A stretch of 64,000 nucleotides of DNA from Bactericera cockerelli (Eukaryota > Arthropoda > Insecta > Hemiptera > Triozidae). The notes under the pieces are model-generated. The model worked only from the letters and a program-made list of their open reading frames with translations, was not told where the DNA came from and made no database searches. The stretch spans positions 52,751 to 116,750 of the forward strand of contig JAMCCL010000065.1 in assembly GCA_024516035.1 (NCBI GenBank), in the 5' to 3' direction. The translations under genes and the position numbers were made by a program. Of this stretch, positions 61,983-64,000 are shown piece after piece; within the stretch, counting starts at the first letter, position 1; each line of letters starts with the position of its first letter.

Positions 61983-62065
61983 TCAGTGGTGTAAGCTAGA
62001 TGTGTTAGTGCTAAGATTGTTAGTGGCATAACCGAGGTTCAAGTCTCGGCGGTCAATAATTTTTT
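61983..62065 (+). other. tRNA-like sequence, possible SINE head
   Basis: GTGGTGTAAGCTAGATG resembles an A box and GAGGTTCAAGTCTCGG a B box with a paired T stem (CCGAG/CTCGG type). No full tRNA fold. Confidence 0.4.
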
Positions 62066-62905
62066 AATTATCAAGAAAATCTGATGGCATATTTTATTCA
62101 AACCTGTATCTGACCTGTTGTAACACTAACAACTTACGGTTTTTTTTGGGAGTAATAACATCTGAAAATTGTTATATCAGATACTATTGGTATCACAATA
62201 CACATAATTATTATTCATGTAAGCCCCTAAGAGACGGCCTTGATAATGTAAGGATAGTTTTTCATATGCTATCCTAAGAAAGAAAAAAAACTAGCGAATT
62301 TTCCTAACGATAAAAGACTTTATGAAATGAAGCCAGGTAAATATGTAGGTAGTGGTCACTATTCTGGCAAGCGTATGGCGTTTTGCTGTCGCACCACACC
62401 AGGGAAATGCGAAAGGTCTGGCCAGACCTGATTCTTGACAGAAGGGTTAAGTACTTGCACTAAGTACTTACGTACGCCTTTAGAAGTGGATCAAAGGTGG
62501 TAGATTGAGGAAGGAGCGAAGACGTACCCTGAGCACTGGTTGTTACAATCTGAACGAGTCATCGTCGTTCCCAATCTATCGTACCGAATTTATGGATTTC
62601 TTCGTAAGATCATATGATATACCTATAATCTGATATCGAAGTGTTATCTCCAACAGTTAGGGGCGTAGAGATCGAGTGATATGCATAGGGAATGTTTGGA
62701 GGCAATTCAAACTAGAGTCACATGGCGTGAACAGGGGTCTTTCTACAAATCAACTAATCAACTTGAGATGGCCTTGAGATGCCTCTAGATAGCCCACATT
62801 AGTGTGGATCGTGTGGAGTGTGCGGCATTTTGGTGTTTTGGAGTCTACATAGCGACCACTGCCTTAGAAAATTATACCTACACCGGGAATCGAACTCAGA
62901 AACTC
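62066..62905. other. No recognised feature
   Basis: No supported ORF or repeat end. ACTTGAGATGGCCTTGAGATG is a short local duplication at 62759. Confidence 0.35.
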
Positions 62906-62906
62906 T

Positions 62907-62937
62907 GAACTAACAAACAAACAAACAAACAAACAAA
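62907..62937. repeat. (AACA)n microsatellite
   Basis: About seven AACA units. Confidence 0.93.
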
Positions 62938-62944
62938 ACAGAAC

Positions 62945-63545
62945 TAATCTTCAATCTCAAAAGAACCGTTTCTTGTAAACCTGTTTTTCGGAGGGAAAAA
63001 ATTCTCACTTTCTATGCTCAGGTTGTTTTGGATTCTTGTGTACTCTTGAATAAAAACTCTGATAAGCTGACCAGACATTGTGATATTCATAATTATTATT
63101 ATAACACAAGAAACAAAAACAATTTAGTCATCAGTAGTCACAAAATGTTTGGTCGTTCTTTTCTCAAACAAGGTGTTATCTTCTACAACAAGCTATCAGA
63201 GGAGTACAAGTCCCTACCTAGATCTGGGTTCAAGGAGGCGGTAAAAAGCCATCTCCTTGATTTGGTTCCTTATTGTTTTCAAAATATTCTCGACCAACTA
63301 TGACGGACATTGTTTTCTATCCTTCCTCCTCTACCCCCTTCTGTTCCTTCCTCTTTCTCTCGGCCTACGGGAAACAAAATAGAGCTTCTTTGTTTAAACT
63401 TTTTGTTTTTGTTTTAAGTATTCCTTTCTTTTAATAATTTCTTTCTAGTTTATATAATTTCTATATTTGTATAATCTCTTAATGTGAAACACATACTTAT
63501 TGTATTGAACCATTTTTCACAATAAATAAATTGAATTGAATTGAA
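62945..63545 (+). pseudogene. Jockey-like LINE C-terminus with 3' UTR and tail
   Basis: The frame reads REKILTFYAQVVLDSCVLLN, HNYYYNTRNKNNLVISSHKM, FGRSFLKQGVIFYNKLSEEY, SGFKEAVKSHLLDL and stops at 63301. This is the YNTRNK...G..iYNkLp...K block that ends jockey/CR1-type proteins. The 3' UTR ends AATAAATAAATTGAATTGAA + TTGAAAA, a short-unit tail at 63519-63547. 5' truncated. Confidence 0.75.
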
Positions 63546-63547
63546 AA

Positions 63548-63884
63548 TAACCGTCACGCCACGGAGCCTGGCTTTAAGGTGGCCAGGATGACAAAAAACC
63601 CCCTGCTTATTCATAATTCTCTATCCTATCTTACACTTCCTCTGTACTATGCCCCATTTTTTGACATCCCTCCCCTCCGAGCTTTTTATTAGAATTTTTA
63701 TGATTTAATTTCCTCCTTATTATTTTTCAAACACAATGTTGCTTTTGTGCTTGGAATGTAATAATTTTTCGCCGAAATAAATCATTCTTCTCTGACCTTT
63801 TTCTTTTATTCCCAAGTCAAATACGGTGGCAGTGCCTGTAGCTTACTTGTGTGAAAATATTTTAGTTGAAGAAAGAAAGAAAAA
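63548..63884. other. Possible second LINE 3' UTR, unassigned
   Basis: GTCACGCCACGGAGCCTGGC and a CT-rich stretch, with CGCCGAAATAAATCATTC at about 63770. No coding part seen. Confidence 0.3.
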
Positions 63885-64000
63885 AAATCTGGTGTGAATA
63901 TCACACCACTTTCTTTATTCCGCAATAAGAAATCGAATTCCACCACTGGTGACTCAACGGTAATATATAGTTAAAATTCAATGCTAAATTCGTTATCAGC
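63885..64000 (-). repeat. Family 2 fragment, cut by the window end
   Basis: AAATCTGGTGTGAATATCAC, CCACTTTCTTTATTCCGCAA, CCACCACTGGTGACTCAACG and GCTAAATTCGTTATCAGC equal the 45155-45270 part of the family. Confidence 0.82.

Overview
This window is eukaryotic, almost certainly from an arthropod and most likely an insect. The base composition is AT-rich. There is no operon structure, and no host protein-coding gene can be recognised. Nearly every readable stretch is a mobile element or a simple repeat. The mix of non-LTR retrotransposons (R1-like, jockey/I-like, RTE-like, and two types with a PD-(D/E)XK-like nuclease), a Tc1-like transposase, a DUF4817-type helix-turn-helix, Helitron-like ends, a TTAA-flanked element, and 5S- and tRNA-derived SINEs fits a large, repeat-rich insect genome. 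The species cannot be fixed from the sequence; a hemipteran is possible but is a guess.

Layout. 1-850: three copies of a 272-bp satellite. 0.9-5.9 kb: SINEs, an AAGTAC-rich tract and a fold-back element with 8-bp target duplications. 6.1-8.8 kb: a broken reverse transcriptase (RT), then a dispersed repeat split by a TTAA-flanked (piggyBac-like) insertion. 9.3-13 kb: a polypyrimidine tract, two more fold-back elements sharing a 45-bp minisatellite, and a 31-bp minisatellite. 13.9-16.3 kb: an R1-like RT pseudogene and a Ty3/gypsy RT scrap. 18.4-22.3 kb: Helitrons, a DUF4817-bearing palindrome and dispersed repeats. 23.7-38 kb: five copies of a roughly 1.65-kb palindromic element with CAGGGTG ends, with Helitron, Tc1-like and LINE fragments between them. 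40.5-43.1 kb: the only long uninterrupted RT ORF, with a C-terminal nuclease-like domain and an array of hairpins directly upstream. 43.7-49.5 kb: a second nuclease-type RT broken by a SINE, two 5S-derived SINEs (one split by a fold-back element) and RTE debris. 52.2-53.4 kb: a fold-back element built on ACCGGGTA motifs. 54.2-58.7 kb: a jockey-like element carrying both an RTE insertion and a Helitron insertion. 58.9-64 kb: further LINE 3' fragments and repeats.

The elements interact mainly by nesting. Several insertions can be undone exactly because the target duplications are intact, which gives relative ages. A recurring design stands out: non-autonomous elements with arm-specific short motifs repeated in inverted orientation at both ends. 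Two of these (3.7 and 48.0 kb) clearly belong to one family yet carry different motif spellings that match between their own arms.

Limits: all family assignments come from reading motifs and translations by eye, with no database search. Boundaries of dispersed repeats are approximate unless target duplications are quoted.
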